A stretch of 37,004 bases of DNA from JAIRVZ01 sp031553755. Lineage in GTDB: Bacteria > Bacteroidota > Bacteroidia > Bacteroidales > Azobacteroidaceae. The DNA lies in the NCBI GenBank assembly GCA_031553755.1, contig JAVBKZ010000096.1, forward strand, positions 1 through 37,004, given 5' to 3'. Position numbers and translations under genes: made by a program. The notes beneath the pieces are model-generated. The model saw nothing but the letters and a program-made list of their open reading frames with translations. It was not told the origin of the DNA and did no database searches. Of the stretch, positions 24,969 through 33,506 are shown one piece after another. The stretch's first letter is position 1. Each line of letters starts with the position of its first letter.

Positions 24969-26111
24969 TTATTTCCAAGTATAATCGTGTTTTCCTCTCA
25001 TCATCCGGTTCAAATCAAACCAGCAATTGAGAATTGGCTGTAAAAAATCGAATAATAAAAATGTAAAATAAAACTTATTGATTTGAAATATTTTAGCAGA
25101 TTTATTAACGACTAAGAACAGGGTTAAATAACGGATGATAAATAGGAATAAAGTAGCACCGGTTATGTAATAATCCTGAAAATAAAAAATCGAAATAGCG
25201 ATAGCCAAACTTAAAAAAAGGTATCTTGTAAAATATTCGAATCTCCATAAACCTACTTCATTTCCCTTATAATAACGCTTTGTAGCAGCATGAGAAACTT
25301 TCATTTCTTGCCAGATTTTAAAAGAATCTATGTTAGTTTGGATTATTGAATTTTCAGAAATTTCAACTTTGGTATTTGTTTTAGTTGCCGCTTCATTGAC
25401 AAATAAATCATCATCTCCCGCCCTAAGATTCAATCGTTTCGAAAAACCTTTTTTAGCAAAAAATAATTCTTTCCGGTAAGCCAGATTTGTTCCGATTCCC
25501 ATGTAAGGCTGTTTTGAAATCGCTTTTGCTAAATATTTTAATCCAAGTAATAAATTATCGTAATTTGCCATACGAGAGAAAAATCCTTTTTGATTGAATA
25601 TGCCAAAACCAAGCACAATTTCAGTATTTTGGTCAAAATGCCTTGCCATCGAACGAATCCAATTCTTACTTAAAGGCTCTGATGACGCTTCTGTAAAAAG
25701 TAAAACTTCGTTTCTCGCGGCTTTGATCCCGACTGTCAACGCCAATTTTTTACGGCTCACATATTTGGCTTCTTCCGGAATATAAGTTTTGTAGAGGTTT
25801 TTATATTGCTGCTCGAACCTTCCGAGAACATTTTCGCTTTCATCGGTTGAACCATCATTGACTACTATGACTTCAAAATTCGGATAATCCTGCTCCAAAA
25901 CCATTGGTAGGAATTTTTCCAGGTTTTCTGATTCATTTTTGGCTGAAATTACAACGGAAACCCCAGGTAATTCTTCACCAACGGCTATTTCTCCTTTATT
26001 TATTTTGTTCCTGAAAAAAAGAGGTTTCGCGTAAAAATACAGCATGTAAAACATTTGTATAAAAAAACACAAAACAAAACTTCCGAGCAAAACAATATCA
26101 AGGGTTCCCAT
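24969..26111 (-). CDS. Membrane-anchored family 2 glycosyltransferase
   Basis: A 380-residue enzyme with an N-terminal membrane helix (about 6-28), a GT-A domain (about 50-270) and about three C-terminal helices (about 285-360). The nucleotide-sugar region VSVVISAKNESENL and VVNDGSTDES (DGSTD at 86-90) is clear. The second acidic motif reads FTEASSEP where most GT2 enzymes have a DADx/DxD, so the metal-binding site may be altered. AGDDDLFV is a good acceptor-site motif. The donor and product are unknown; polysaccharide or lipid glycosylation is the usual role. It follows lysA by 18 bp on the same strand, so it is likely in the lysC-lysA operon. Confidence 0.9.
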   Translation of the reverse strand: MGTLDIVLLGSFVLCFFIQMFYMLYFYAKPLFFRNKINKGEIAVGEELPGVSVVISAKNESENLEKFLPMVLEQDYPNFEVIVVNDGSTDESENVLGRFEQQYKNLYKTYIPEEAKYVSRKKLALTVGIKAARNEVLLFTEASSEPLSKNWIRSMARHFDQNTEIVLGFGIFNQKGFFSRMANYDNLLLGLKYLAKAISKQPYMGIGTNLAYRKELFFAKKGFSKRLNLRAGDDDLFVNEAATKTNTKVEISENSIIQTNIDSFKIWQEMKVSHAATKRYYKGNEVGLWRFEYFTRYLFLSLAIAISIFYFQDYYITGATLFLFIIRYLTLFLVVNKSAKIFQINKFYFTFLLFDFLQPILNCWFDLNRMMRGKHDYTWK

Positions 26112-26129
26112 TTTCTATTCTAAAAAATC

Positions 26130-27284
26130 TCAAATTAAATCAGAGAAATATGCTTTAGGTAATTTCCGGCAGTTGTATTGAGACGCCATAATTTCGCCAT
26201 AAGCGCCGGCGGAACGAAGCGCGAATAAATCTCCTCTTTTAGCTTTATTTAAATCCAATGATTTGGCAAAACAATCAGATGATTCACAAATCGGCCCCAC
26301 TACATCATAAGTTTCGCAAGGTTCTTCGGATGTAATATTTTCTATTTTATGGAAAGCGTCATACAAAGCCGGACGAATCAAATCGGTGAATCCGGCATCT
26401 AAAATCGCGAAATTTTTACTTGTTCCTTCTTTGATATACAAAACTTTCGAAATCAACGAACCACATTGTCCTACGATAGAACGTCCGGGTTCGAAATGAA
26501 CTTGTTGATTAGGTTGGCGTTTGAAATGTTTATGGAATATTTCAAAGTACGCTTTAAAATCGGGAATAGAATTGAGGTTAGGATGTTCGTAATCAATTCC
26601 TAATCCACCTCCAAAATTGATATGCTCCAATAACACACGGCGATTCGCCAATTGTTCCTGTATTTCGGCAAATCTGGAACACAATGCTTTGAATGAAGTC
26701 AGATCTGTTATTTGAGAACCAATATGAAAATGAATACCGATTAATTTGACATTCGGAAGAGTTTGAATTACGTCCAATACATCATCCAATTGACTTAAAT
26801 TTATTCCGAATTTATTTTCTTTCAATCCGGTAGTAATATAGTGATGTGTATTAGCGTCAACTTCGGGATTAATCCTCAACGCTACAGAAGCTACTTTCCC
26901 TTTAATTCCGGCTAATTCGTCAATAACCCTGAGTTCCGCGATAGATTCGACATTGAAACAAAATATATCGTTATCTAATCCTAAATTGATTTCCCAATCG
27001 GCTTTACCAACTCCCGCGAATACTATTTTTCCGGAAGGAAAACCGGCATTAATAGCGGCTTGAATTTCTCCTCCACTCACACAATCCGCTCCCAATCCGT
27101 TTTCCCTAATGATAGAAAGAATACGGTGATTGGCATTGGCTTTTACCGCGTAATGTATATGAAAATCATATTTTTCGGCTTCTGTTGTAACAACGTTTAA
27201 TGTTTTTCTTAAAACATCTGTATCGTAATAATAAAATGGAGTTTCTAATGTTCTGAATTTATCGACAGGGAATATTCCTTTCAT
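26130..27284 (-). CDS. lysA: Diaminopimelate decarboxylase
   Basis: PLP-dependent, fold-type III enzyme; last step of lysine synthesis, meso-DAP to L-lysine. 384 residues. The PLP lysine is in IHYAVKANAN (Lys48). Other typical parts are GIHFHIGSQI, NFGGGLGIDYEH, FEPGRSIVGQCGSLISKVLY and the ESSDCFAKS motif, which carries the cysteine contributed to the partner active site. The last residues, AYGEIMASQYNCRKLP, are normal for LysA. It is 55 bp downstream of lysC, with which it forms a lysine-pathway operon. Confidence 0.96.
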   Translation of the reverse strand: MKGIFPVDKFRTLETPFYYYDTDVLRKTLNVVTTEAEKYDFHIHYAVKANANHRILSIIRENGLGADCVSGGEIQAAINAGFPSGKIVFAGVGKADWEINLGLDNDIFCFNVESIAELRVIDELAGIKGKVASVALRINPEVDANTHHYITTGLKENKFGINLSQLDDVLDVIQTLPNVKLIGIHFHIGSQITDLTSFKALCSRFAEIQEQLANRRVLLEHINFGGGLGIDYEHPNLNSIPDFKAYFEIFHKHFKRQPNQQVHFEPGRSIVGQCGSLISKVLYIKEGTSKNFAILDAGFTDLIRPALYDAFHKIENITSEEPCETYDVVGPICESSDCFAKSLDLNKAKRGDLFALRSAGAYGEIMASQYNCRKLPKAYFSDLI

Positions 27285-27317
27285 GATTAAATAAAACCGA
27301 ATTCTTATATTTTTAAT

Positions 27318-27345
27318 CTTAATTCCTAATTCTTAATTCCTAATT
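27318..27345. repeat. Tandem 14-mer in the lysC-lysA gap
   Basis: CTTAATTCCTAATT occurs twice without a gap (27318-27331 and 27332-27345). The second copy overlaps the 3' end of lysC and supplies its TAG stop (27340-27342). It is part of a larger low-complexity run of TTAATTCC units. Confidence 0.8.
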
Positions 27346-28653
27346 AAAAAGATTATCGCTTAACGCCTGTAACGCTCTTTTCTTATCTCTTGAATGTATC
27401 AGGAATGATATGTTATAATTACTTCCTCCATAAGAAATCATCCTGACCGGAATATCCTTCAACGCGTTGACAACTTTAGCTTCAAATCCTAAATTTTGTT
27501 GTTCTAAATCACCTACGACACAGATAATTGTCATATCATTGTCGACAGTAACTGTTCCGTATTTTTTGAGGTCATCAATTATTTCCGGCAAATGCTTATC
27601 CTTGTCTATCGTAACAGAAACTCCTACTTCAGAAGTAGTTACCATATCAATCGGAGTTTGATAATTTTCGAATATTTCAAATACTTTCCGGAGGAATCCA
27701 TGCGCCAATAACATGCGTCCTGATTTTATTTTTATGGCAGAGATTCCGTCTTTAGCGGCAACGGCCTTGATTTTTCCTTTTTCCATACTATTGGAAATCA
27801 ATGTGCCTGACGCTTCGGGCTGTAAAGTATTCAACAACCTGACTGGAATATTATTTAATTTAGCAGGTAAGATACAGGTCGGATGTAATATTTTAGCTCC
27901 AAAATAAGCCAACTCCGCAGCCTCTTCGAATTGTAAATTGCGAACAGGCGATGTATTTTCCACGAATCTCGGATCGTTGTTGTGCATTCCGTCAATATCC
28001 GTCCAAATCTGAATTTCTTCTGCATTGATAGCGGCGCCTATCAATGACGCGCTATAATCACTTCCACCTCTCAACAAATTATCTATTTCGCCATAAGCGT
28101 TACGGCAAATAAATCCTTGCGTTATATAAATGTCTTTTTCGGAATTTTCTTCTAATATTTTAAGTAATTTACTTTTAATATAAACAGGATCGGGTTCCGC
28201 GTTTTTATCTGTTCTCATATAATCTAACGCGGGTATCAAATACGAATTTACTCCTTGTTCTTTCAGGTATAAATCCATTAAAGAAGTAGATATCAACTCT
28301 CCTTGAGCTACAATTACTTTTTCTTCAAACAAAGTGAATAAATCTTTTGTAAAAGAACGAATGTAATCGAAATGAGATTTAAGTATATCTAATGCCTTTT
28401 CTTTATATTCAGATGTAGAATATAATTCATTAATATGGTTGGAATATGTTCTTTCTAATTGATTAATGATTTCATTTGCTCCATCCGGATTTTTCTTGTA
28501 GAGATAATCCGAAATTTCAATCAACGTATTAGTCGTTCCAGATAAAGCAGATAAAACTATAATATTTTTACCTCTTTTCTGAACCAAACAGGCAACATCT
28601 TTCATTCTTAAAGCCGAACCGACGGAGGTTCCTCCGAATTTTAATACTTTCAT
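27340..28653 (-). CDS. lysC: Aspartate kinase (monofunctional)
   Basis: Phosphorylates L-aspartate, the committed step towards lysine, threonine and methionine. 437 residues. The N-terminal KFGGTSVGSA, the substrate site GGSDYSASLIGAAINAEE and WTDIDGMHNNDPR are typical of the kinase domain. Two ACT domains follow (about 300-437: KIKSGRMLLAHGFLRKVFEI, VTTSEVGVSVTID), which usually bind the feedback inhibitor lysine. There is no homoserine dehydrogenase fusion. The C-terminus ends NLFN with its stop inside a tandem repeat. It has its own promoter (28701-28708) and leads lysA and the glycosyltransferase. Confidence 0.96.
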   Translation of the reverse strand: MKVLKFGGTSVGSALRMKDVACLVQKRGKNIIVLSALSGTTNTLIEISDYLYKKNPDGANEIINQLERTYSNHINELYSTSEYKEKALDILKSHFDYIRSFTKDLFTLFEEKVIVAQGELISTSLMDLYLKEQGVNSYLIPALDYMRTDKNAEPDPVYIKSKLLKILEENSEKDIYITQGFICRNAYGEIDNLLRGGSDYSASLIGAAINAEEIQIWTDIDGMHNNDPRFVENTSPVRNLQFEEAAELAYFGAKILHPTCILPAKLNNIPVRLLNTLQPEASGTLISNSMEKGKIKAVAAKDGISAIKIKSGRMLLAHGFLRKVFEIFENYQTPIDMVTTSEVGVSVTIDKDKHLPEIIDDLKKYGTVTVDNDMTIICVVGDLEQQNLGFEAKVVNALKDIPVRMISYGGSNYNISFLIHSRDKKRALQALSDNLFN

Positions 28654-28700
28654 TTTCTTTACTTCTTTATTCCTATTTTCTTTGTTGCTTTTTTCTGATG

Positions 28701-28708
28701 CAAAGGTA
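28701..28708 (-). promoter_or_regulatory. -7 box TACCTTTG for lysC
   Basis: On the minus strand TACCTTTG matches the consensus. The expected -33 region falls inside the 3' end of the ftsE-like gene, where only TTTCG is found. The lysC ATG is 48 bases downstream. This separates the lysC operon from the upstream ATPase gene. Confidence 0.6.
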
Positions 28709-28716
28709 GTAAAATA

Positions 28717-29394
28717 TTACATTTCGAAATCAGAAATAAATCCATTATCGCATTTTTTCACTTTTCCGGGAAACATTTGAACAAGATGATAATTATGAGT
28801 AGACATGATTACCGCGGTTCCTTTTTCTGAGATATCGTGTAATAACTGAAGAATTTTTTTTCCTGTTTCAGGATCTAAATTACCGGTGGGTTCATCTGCC
28901 AGAATTATTTCGGGAGAATTGAGTAAAGCCCGTGCTATCACCATGCGTTGCTGTTCTCCACCCGAAAGTTCGTGAGGAAATTTATAACTTTTGTTCTGCA
29001 TTCCAACCTGGATAAGAACTTCTTCTATTCTCTTTTTTATTTCTTCTTTATTTTTCCATCCGGTCGCTTTCAATACAAATTTGAGATTTTCATCAATCGA
29101 ACGATCGGTAAGCAATTGGAAATCCTGAAAAACAATTCCTAATTTTCTTCTTAAATGAGGGACTTGTTTGCGTTTGATTTTATTCAAATCATAGTCAAAC
29201 ACATAAGCATCACCTCCTTTAATGGGAGCTTCACAATAAATGGTTTTTAGTAAACTACTTTTTCCTGAACCTACTTTTCCTATAATGTAAAGAAATTCAC
29301 CTTTTTTCAGTTCCAAATTTACATCACGTAAAACGATATTTTCTTCCCTGTGGATTTCCACATTTTTATAACTGATTAATGTATTGCCTTCCAT
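28717..29394 (-). CDS. ftsE: FtsE-like ABC ATPase
   Basis: A 225-residue ATPase of the FtsE/LolD type. Walker A is GKVGSGKS (39-46); the signature LSGGEQQRMVIARALL and Walker B IILADEPTGNLD with the following STHNYHLVQMFP are all intact. FtsE with FtsX controls peptidoglycan hydrolases at the division site. Residues such as YCEAPIKGGDAYVFDYDLN and VPHLRRKLGIVFQDFQLL are of FtsE style. No ftsX is adjacent, which is common in Bacteroidales as far as I recall, so I keep the symbol with some reserve. It stands between the Rpn gene and lysC on the same strand. Confidence 0.85.
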   Translation of the reverse strand: MEGNTLISYKNVEIHREENIVLRDVNLELKKGEFLYIIGKVGSGKSSLLKTIYCEAPIKGGDAYVFDYDLNKIKRKQVPHLRRKLGIVFQDFQLLTDRSIDENLKFVLKATGWKNKEEIKKRIEEVLIQVGMQNKSYKFPHELSGGEQQRMVIARALLNSPEIILADEPTGNLDPETGKKILQLLHDISEKGTAVIMSTHNYHLVQMFPGKVKKCDNGFISDFEM

Positions 29395-29443
29395 AATTTT
29401 TAATTTATCTTTAAGTAGCTTTAATAAAACAGGTTAAAGATGA

Positions 29444-30400
29444 TTATTTTAAAGATTCAACTTGTTCTAAAGTTAAACCTGTCAATTTCGAGATCATTTC
29501 AATAGAAAAGCCTTCCTTTAAGCAATTTTGAGCTATTTGTATTTTTTCTTGTTCAATGCCGATTTCCACACCTTCTTCTCTGCCTCTTTCCACTCCAATC
29601 TCCACGCCTTCTTCAAGACCCTTTTCACGACCTTTTTCGACGCCTTCAGAAAAACCTTCATCACGACCTTCTTGTTTCGCATAGAGTATAGCGTCTTGGA
29701 CATCTGCATATTCCGTTATACTTTTCTTATATTCTTCCATTTCTTTTGTCGTTAATTGTGAAATTTCGGCTGCCCGGAACAACGTATCGAAAACCCTGCC
29801 TTGTAATTCTGCCGGACGGTTTTCGAACGAGGGCAACTTTTTCAATAAATACACCCAACGGTCGAAATTTGTTGCAAGTTCGTCTAATTCTTTTGTAAAT
29901 TTAGGTAATTCCAAGTATTTATAGACTAATTTATCGTAAAATACTTTACCTGTTTTTTCTTCTATCAATTTCACATCGTGGAAGTAGTTTTCATCATTCT
30001 CAAACAAAACAAAATCCACAAGTGAGATTGTATATACAGCACTCAAACGAAAATCCCAAATTCCTTTTTGAGCTTGTGACTGAATCGGAAACGTGGAATA
30101 ATAAATACTCCTTTCCTTGAAATGAGCTTGTCGTACTTTCTGCAGCTCAACGATAAAATATTTATCACAATCGGTTTTGCAATAAATGTCGAAAACTGCT
30201 TTCCGGTCGGTTTCTTTTTGTCCTAACTGCTCTGTTGTCAGATAACTCAAGTTGATGATTTTCCCCTGATCATTGATCAGTTCATTCAAGAAATCAATTA
30301 ACAACTCTTTGTAGGTTTCCGACCCAAAAATGCGTTTAAATCCGTAATCTGTGAGGGGATTCAAATATTTAGCTCCTCCTAAAATTGGTTCCTTCTCCAT
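29444..30400 (-). CDS. Rpn-family PD-(D/E)XK nuclease / putative transposase
   Basis: A 318-residue protein. The N-terminal PLTDYGFKRIFGSE is the hallmark of the Rpn (PDDEXK_2) family. The nuclease core is visible as VFDIYCKTD (Asp71) and IVELQK (Glu85, Gln87, Lys88). After about residue 225 a tail of Gly/charged repeats (EGRDEGFSEGVEKGREKG) runs to about 285, and a short helical end follows. This layout is usual for Bacteroidota members, annotated as transposases; the E. coli Rpn proteins are recombination-promoting endonucleases. No inverted repeats or target duplication flank it, so mobility is not shown here. It has its own -7 box. Confidence 0.9.
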   Translation of the reverse strand: MEKEPILGGAKYLNPLTDYGFKRIFGSETYKELLIDFLNELINDQGKIINLSYLTTEQLGQKETDRKAVFDIYCKTDCDKYFIVELQKVRQAHFKERSIYYSTFPIQSQAQKGIWDFRLSAVYTISLVDFVLFENDENYFHDVKLIEEKTGKVFYDKLVYKYLELPKFTKELDELATNFDRWVYLLKKLPSFENRPAELQGRVFDTLFRAAEISQLTTKEMEEYKKSITEYADVQDAILYAKQEGRDEGFSEGVEKGREKGLEEGVEIGVERGREEGVEIGIEQEKIQIAQNCLKEGFSIEMISKLTGLTLEQVESLK

Positions 30401-30445
30401 AAAAATTAGTTTTGACGTTTATATTGGTTTGATTAATTACCGGAA

Positions 30446-30453
30446 CAAATGTA
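30446..30453 (-). promoter_or_regulatory. -7 box TACATTTG for the Rpn-family gene
   Basis: On the minus strand TACATTTG matches the consensus, 45 bases before the ATG. It is located just after the hisIE stop, so the gene need not be part of the his operon. No clear -33 TTTG is seen. Confidence 0.55.
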
Positions 30454-30473
30454 AAGATTTTTTTTCTAAGTCA

Positions 30474-31067
30474 TCATTGATGCCTTTTTTTCAATTCCCT
30501 TGCCAAATCTTCTAAGCGATATCCTTTATAAGTCAACAAAACAATCAAGTGATAAAGCATGTCGGATGCTTCATAAAGCAACCTTTCATCATTTCCAACC
30601 ATTGCTTCAATGACTGTTTCGACAGCTTCTTCTCCAACTTTTTGCGCCATTCTGCTAACTCCCTTATTGAACAAAGAAGTGGTGTAAGAACCTTCCGGCA
30701 TTTCCTGACGACGACGCTCGATAAAATCCTGCAAATATTTTAGGAACATAATGTCTTCTTGATTTCTTTCATGAAAACAAGTATCTGTTCCTGTATGACA
30801 AACTGGGCCAACCGGATTCACTTTGATCAGCAAAGTATCTCTGTCACAATCTTCTATAACAGAAACAACGTTCAAGAAATTTCCACTTTCTTCTCCTTTT
30901 GTCCACAAACGGTTTTTCGTACGACTGAAAAAAGTAACTTTTCCGGTTTCTTTTGTTTTGTCGAATGCGTCCTGATTCATGAATCCAAGCATTAAAACCT
31001 TATTTGTTTGATTATCCTGAATAATCGCGGGAATCAATCCGCCAAGCTTATCAAAATCCAATTTCAT
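30474..31067 (-). CDS. hisI: Bifunctional phosphoribosyl-AMP cyclohydrolase / phosphoribosyl-ATP pyrophosphatase
   Basis: Catalyses histidine steps two and three in one 197-residue protein (HisIE). The N-terminal cyclohydrolase has VLMLGFMNQDAF, FFSRTKNRLWTKGEESGN and the zinc/metal site GPVCHTGTDTCFHE. The C-terminal pyrophosphatase (about 110-197) has the helical motif KVGEEAVETVIEAM and ASDMLYHLIVLL. It is the last gene of the his operon, 16 bp after hisF. Confidence 0.96.
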   Translation of the reverse strand: MKLDFDKLGGLIPAIIQDNQTNKVLMLGFMNQDAFDKTKETGKVTFFSRTKNRLWTKGEESGNFLNVVSVIEDCDRDTLLIKVNPVGPVCHTGTDTCFHERNQEDIMFLKYLQDFIERRRQEMPEGSYTTSLFNKGVSRMAQKVGEEAVETVIEAMVGNDERLLYEASDMLYHLIVLLTYKGYRLEDLARELKKRHQ

Positions 31068-31083
31068 AAATTAATTACAAATT

Positions 31084-31836
31084 TTATCTAACTACAATTC
31101 CTTCTTTTTTCAGGTATTCTTTTAAATCCCTAATGCCAATTTCTCCAAAATGAAAAACGCTCGCTGCCAAAGCAGCATCTGCTTTTCCTTCGATAAACGC
31201 ATCTTTAAAATGTTCTTTTTTGCCAGCTCCTCCGGATGCTATAACCGGAATTTTCAACGAATCGGCTAATTGAGCCAATGCATCGTTAGGATATCCTTCT
31301 TTAACTCCATCATGAGTCATACTGGTAAACAAAATTTCCCCGGCTCCTCTATTTTCGGCTTCTTTAGCCCAAGTAAAAAGGGTTTTATCGGTAGGAATAC
31401 GTCCGCCATTGAGATAACAAATCCAATCATTATTTTCTTTATTGGCATCGATTGCGACAACACAAACCTGACTTCCAAAATTTTTAGCGATTTCTTCTAT
31501 CAATTGAGGATTCCGCAATGCGGCCGAATTGATAGAAACTTTATCGGCTCCGGCATTTAATAACCTGTCGACATCCGCCAATTCGTTTATTCCTCCTCCT
31601 ACTGTAAACGGAATATTTATATTGGCAGCTACTCGCTTTACCAAATTAACAAATGTTTTCCTTCCTTCGTGAGAAGCGGTAATATCTAAAAAAACAAGTT
31701 CGTCGGCTCCCTGTTCACTGTATTGCGCGCCAAGTTCGACCGGATCTCCGGCATCCTTGAAATTCACAAAGTTGATTCCTTTTACGGTGTTTCCATCTTT
31801 GATATCCAGACAAGGAATGATTCGTTTTGCAAGCAT
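31084..31836 (-). CDS. hisF: Imidazole glycerol phosphate synthase cyclase subunit
   Basis: TIM-barrel subunit that uses ammonia from HisH to form imidazole glycerol phosphate and AICAR. 250 residues. The phosphate/catalytic start is RIIPCLDIKDG (Asp11), and the second catalytic Asp is in VCVVAIDANKE. PFTVGGGINELADV and IPVIASGGAGK are the phosphate-binding loops. Its obligate partner hisH is not present in the window. It is 19 bp downstream of the fic gene and 16 bp upstream of hisIE. Confidence 0.97.
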   Translation of the reverse strand: MLAKRIIPCLDIKDGNTVKGINFVNFKDAGDPVELGAQYSEQGADELVFLDITASHEGRKTFVNLVKRVAANINIPFTVGGGINELADVDRLLNAGADKVSINSAALRNPQLIEEIAKNFGSQVCVVAIDANKENNDWICYLNGGRIPTDKTLFTWAKEAENRGAGEILFTSMTHDGVKEGYPNDALAQLADSLKIPVIASGGAGKKEHFKDAFIEGKADAALAASVFHFGEIGIRDLKEYLKKEGIVVR

Positions 31837-31855
31837 TATTGTAATTTTAATTATT

Positions 31856-32629
31856 TTATAAACTATGAATAACCTTTTCTATTTCAAGGGATAAATATTT
31901 AACTTGTTGAGAATACATAAATTTCCTGAACAACTGAATATTTACCGGATTTGTCGCGCGCGTATCTTCAAGCGCTTTAAAATATTCTAATTTATCTTCT
32001 TTGAATATAATTGCCAATGGTTGTTGCTTATATTCCAATATATAATTCATTAATAATCTCGAAACCCTTCCATTTCCATCAGCAAAAGGATGTATGCTAA
32101 CTAAAAAAAAATGCGCGTCAAAAGCAAGGTCATAAATTTCTTCGATTGTTTCAACCTCTTTTATCCGTTTATTTATTTCATTGCATAACGCTTCAACTTC
32201 TCCCGGAACTTTTTGATAATTAACAAAATAACGAGTTCCAACCGACACCATTGATTTTCTGAAATCTCCTTTCGAAGAATCATAACTACCTGCAGTCGCG
32301 TTGATAACTCCTCCGGTTGTTTTCATAACCATCGCGCTCATCATTTGAATAACCTGAGGTATTATATCTTGTTTTTTTCGGGCTATATCAACTGTAAAAA
32401 CTAAAGCGTCCTGATGGTCTTTAACCATATTATGGTCTTCTAAGGGTTTCCCTTTTGCAGTAATTCCTTCTGTAAGTAAAAGCAGTGTTTCTTCTTGCGT
32501 TAAAGAAGATCCTTCAATCGCGGTTGAATGATGAGAAATAAGAATTTCATTCATCAATTCAAAATTGATAGCGTTTTTTATGTCTAATTCATTGAAACGA
32601 TTCAATAATGTTTCAAATTCCCTGTGCAT
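31856..32629 (-). CDS. Fic-domain protein inserted in the his operon
   Basis: A 257-residue protein with a complete Fic motif HPFADGNGRVSR (180-191): His180 base, acidic Asp184, Gly-rich loop and Arg188, so AMP (or other nucleotide) transfer to a protein target is likely. An N-terminal STAIEG (35-40) fits the (S/T)xxxE(G/N) inhibitory helix, which places it among self-inhibited class II Fic proteins. There is no signal peptide or DNA-binding domain. It is 11 bp after hisA and 19 bp before hisF on the same strand, with no promoter that I can see in the gaps. It should therefore be co-expressed with histidine enzymes. Target unknown; no antitoxin gene is adjacent. Confidence 0.93.
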   Translation of the reverse strand: MHREFETLLNRFNELDIKNAINFELMNEILISHHSTAIEGSSLTQEETLLLLTEGITAKGKPLEDHNMVKDHQDALVFTVDIARKKQDIIPQVIQMMSAMVMKTTGGVINATAGSYDSSKGDFRKSMVSVGTRYFVNYQKVPGEVEALCNEINKRIKEVETIEEIYDLAFDAHFFLVSIHPFADGNGRVSRLLMNYILEYKQQPLAIIFKEDKLEYFKALEDTRATNPVNIQLFRKFMYSQQVKYLSLEIEKVIHSL

Positions 32630-32640
32630 AAATTCTTTAT

Positions 32641-33360
32641 TTACAGAAACTTCAAAAGTTCCCTTAATGTAATTTTGCCTTCATAAATCGCTTTCCCGAT
32701 AATAACGCCCGGAATTCCGGCGTCTACTAATTTCTCGATGTCTTCAATTCCGCTAACTCCCCCACTGGCGATAAGGTGAAGGTGTTGAGTAGATTGGATG
32801 ATTTCTCTGTACAATTCAATCGAAGTTCCTTCCAACATACCATCTTTGGCGATATCCGTGCAAATTACTTTTCGGACACCTTTTTTTTGCCAATCATGAA
32901 TGAATGGGATGATTTCTTCTTCCGTATCTTCTGTCCAACCTGTTATCGCAATTTTTTTGTCTTTACAATCGGCTCCTAAAATAATGCGTGAAGCTCCAAA
33001 TTTTTGTATCCATCCATTAAAAACAGTTGGATCTTTTACGGCAATACTTCCTCCGGTAACCATCTCCGCTCCACTTTCAAAAGCGATTTCCAAATCTCCC
33101 TCACTTTTCAAACCTCCTCCAAAATCGATGATAAGGGAAGTTTTTGTCGCTAATTGTTCCAATGTACGGTAATTGACAATGTGATGCGCTTTAGCTCCGT
33201 CTAAATCAACCAAATGAAGCCTGCGGATTCCGTTATTTTCAAACATTTTAGCGACTTCTAAGGGATTTTCATTATAGATTTTCTTTTGTTCGTAATCTCC
33301 TTGCGAAAGTCTGACGCATTTTCCGTCGATTATATCTATGGCGGGGATGATTTCTATCAT
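32641..33360 (-). CDS. hisA: ProFAR isomerase
   Basis: TIM-barrel enzyme for the fourth step of histidine synthesis (ProFAR to PRFAR). 239 residues from the ATG at 33360 (MIEIIPAIDI), the usual length. Visible: PAIDIIDGKCVRLSQGDY with the catalytic Asp9, DFGGGLKSEGD, TDIAKDGMLEGTS with the second catalytic Asp, and IASGGVSG. An upstream in-frame GTG at 33381 lies in the -7 box and is not used. It is the first gene of the operon hisA-fic-hisF-hisIE. Confidence 0.96.
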   Translation of the reverse strand: MIEIIPAIDIIDGKCVRLSQGDYEQKKIYNENPLEVAKMFENNGIRRLHLVDLDGAKAHHIVNYRTLEQLATKTSLIIDFGGGLKSEGDLEIAFESGAEMVTGGSIAVKDPTVFNGWIQKFGASRIILGADCKDKKIAITGWTEDTEEEIIPFIHDWQKKGVRKVICTDIAKDGMLEGTSIELYREIIQSTQHLHLIASGGVSGIEDIEKLVDAGIPGVIIGKAIYEGKITLRELLKFL

Positions 33361-33380
33361 ATATTGAGTCAAAATTTTCA

Positions 33381-33412
33381 CAAAATTAGTTTATTTACAA
33401 TTCTCATGCAAA
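33381..33412 (-). promoter_or_regulatory. Full promoter of the his operon
   Basis: On the minus strand: TTTG (33412-33409), 20 bp, TAATTTTG (33388-33381). This is a perfect fit to the Bacteroidota consensus. The ATG of hisA lies 21 bases downstream of the -7 box, so the leader is short and leaves no room for a his attenuator. Confidence 0.75.
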
Positions 33413-33506
33413 TAAATAATTGAGTTAGAGCGGAGAATAAATAGAAACCTCCGTTATTATACCGACACCCCTTGTGACGTTTGTATAACGCTAATTTAAT
33501 CTTGAG

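Noticed and set aside
29444..30400. Insertion sequence carrying the Rpn-family gene
   Set aside because: I found no terminal inverted repeats or target duplication around the gene, so I call only the gene.
31837..32640. Toxin-antitoxin module with the Fic protein
   Set aside because: There is no small antitoxin gene on either side (gaps of 11 and 19 bp), and the inhibitory motif is within the Fic protein itself.
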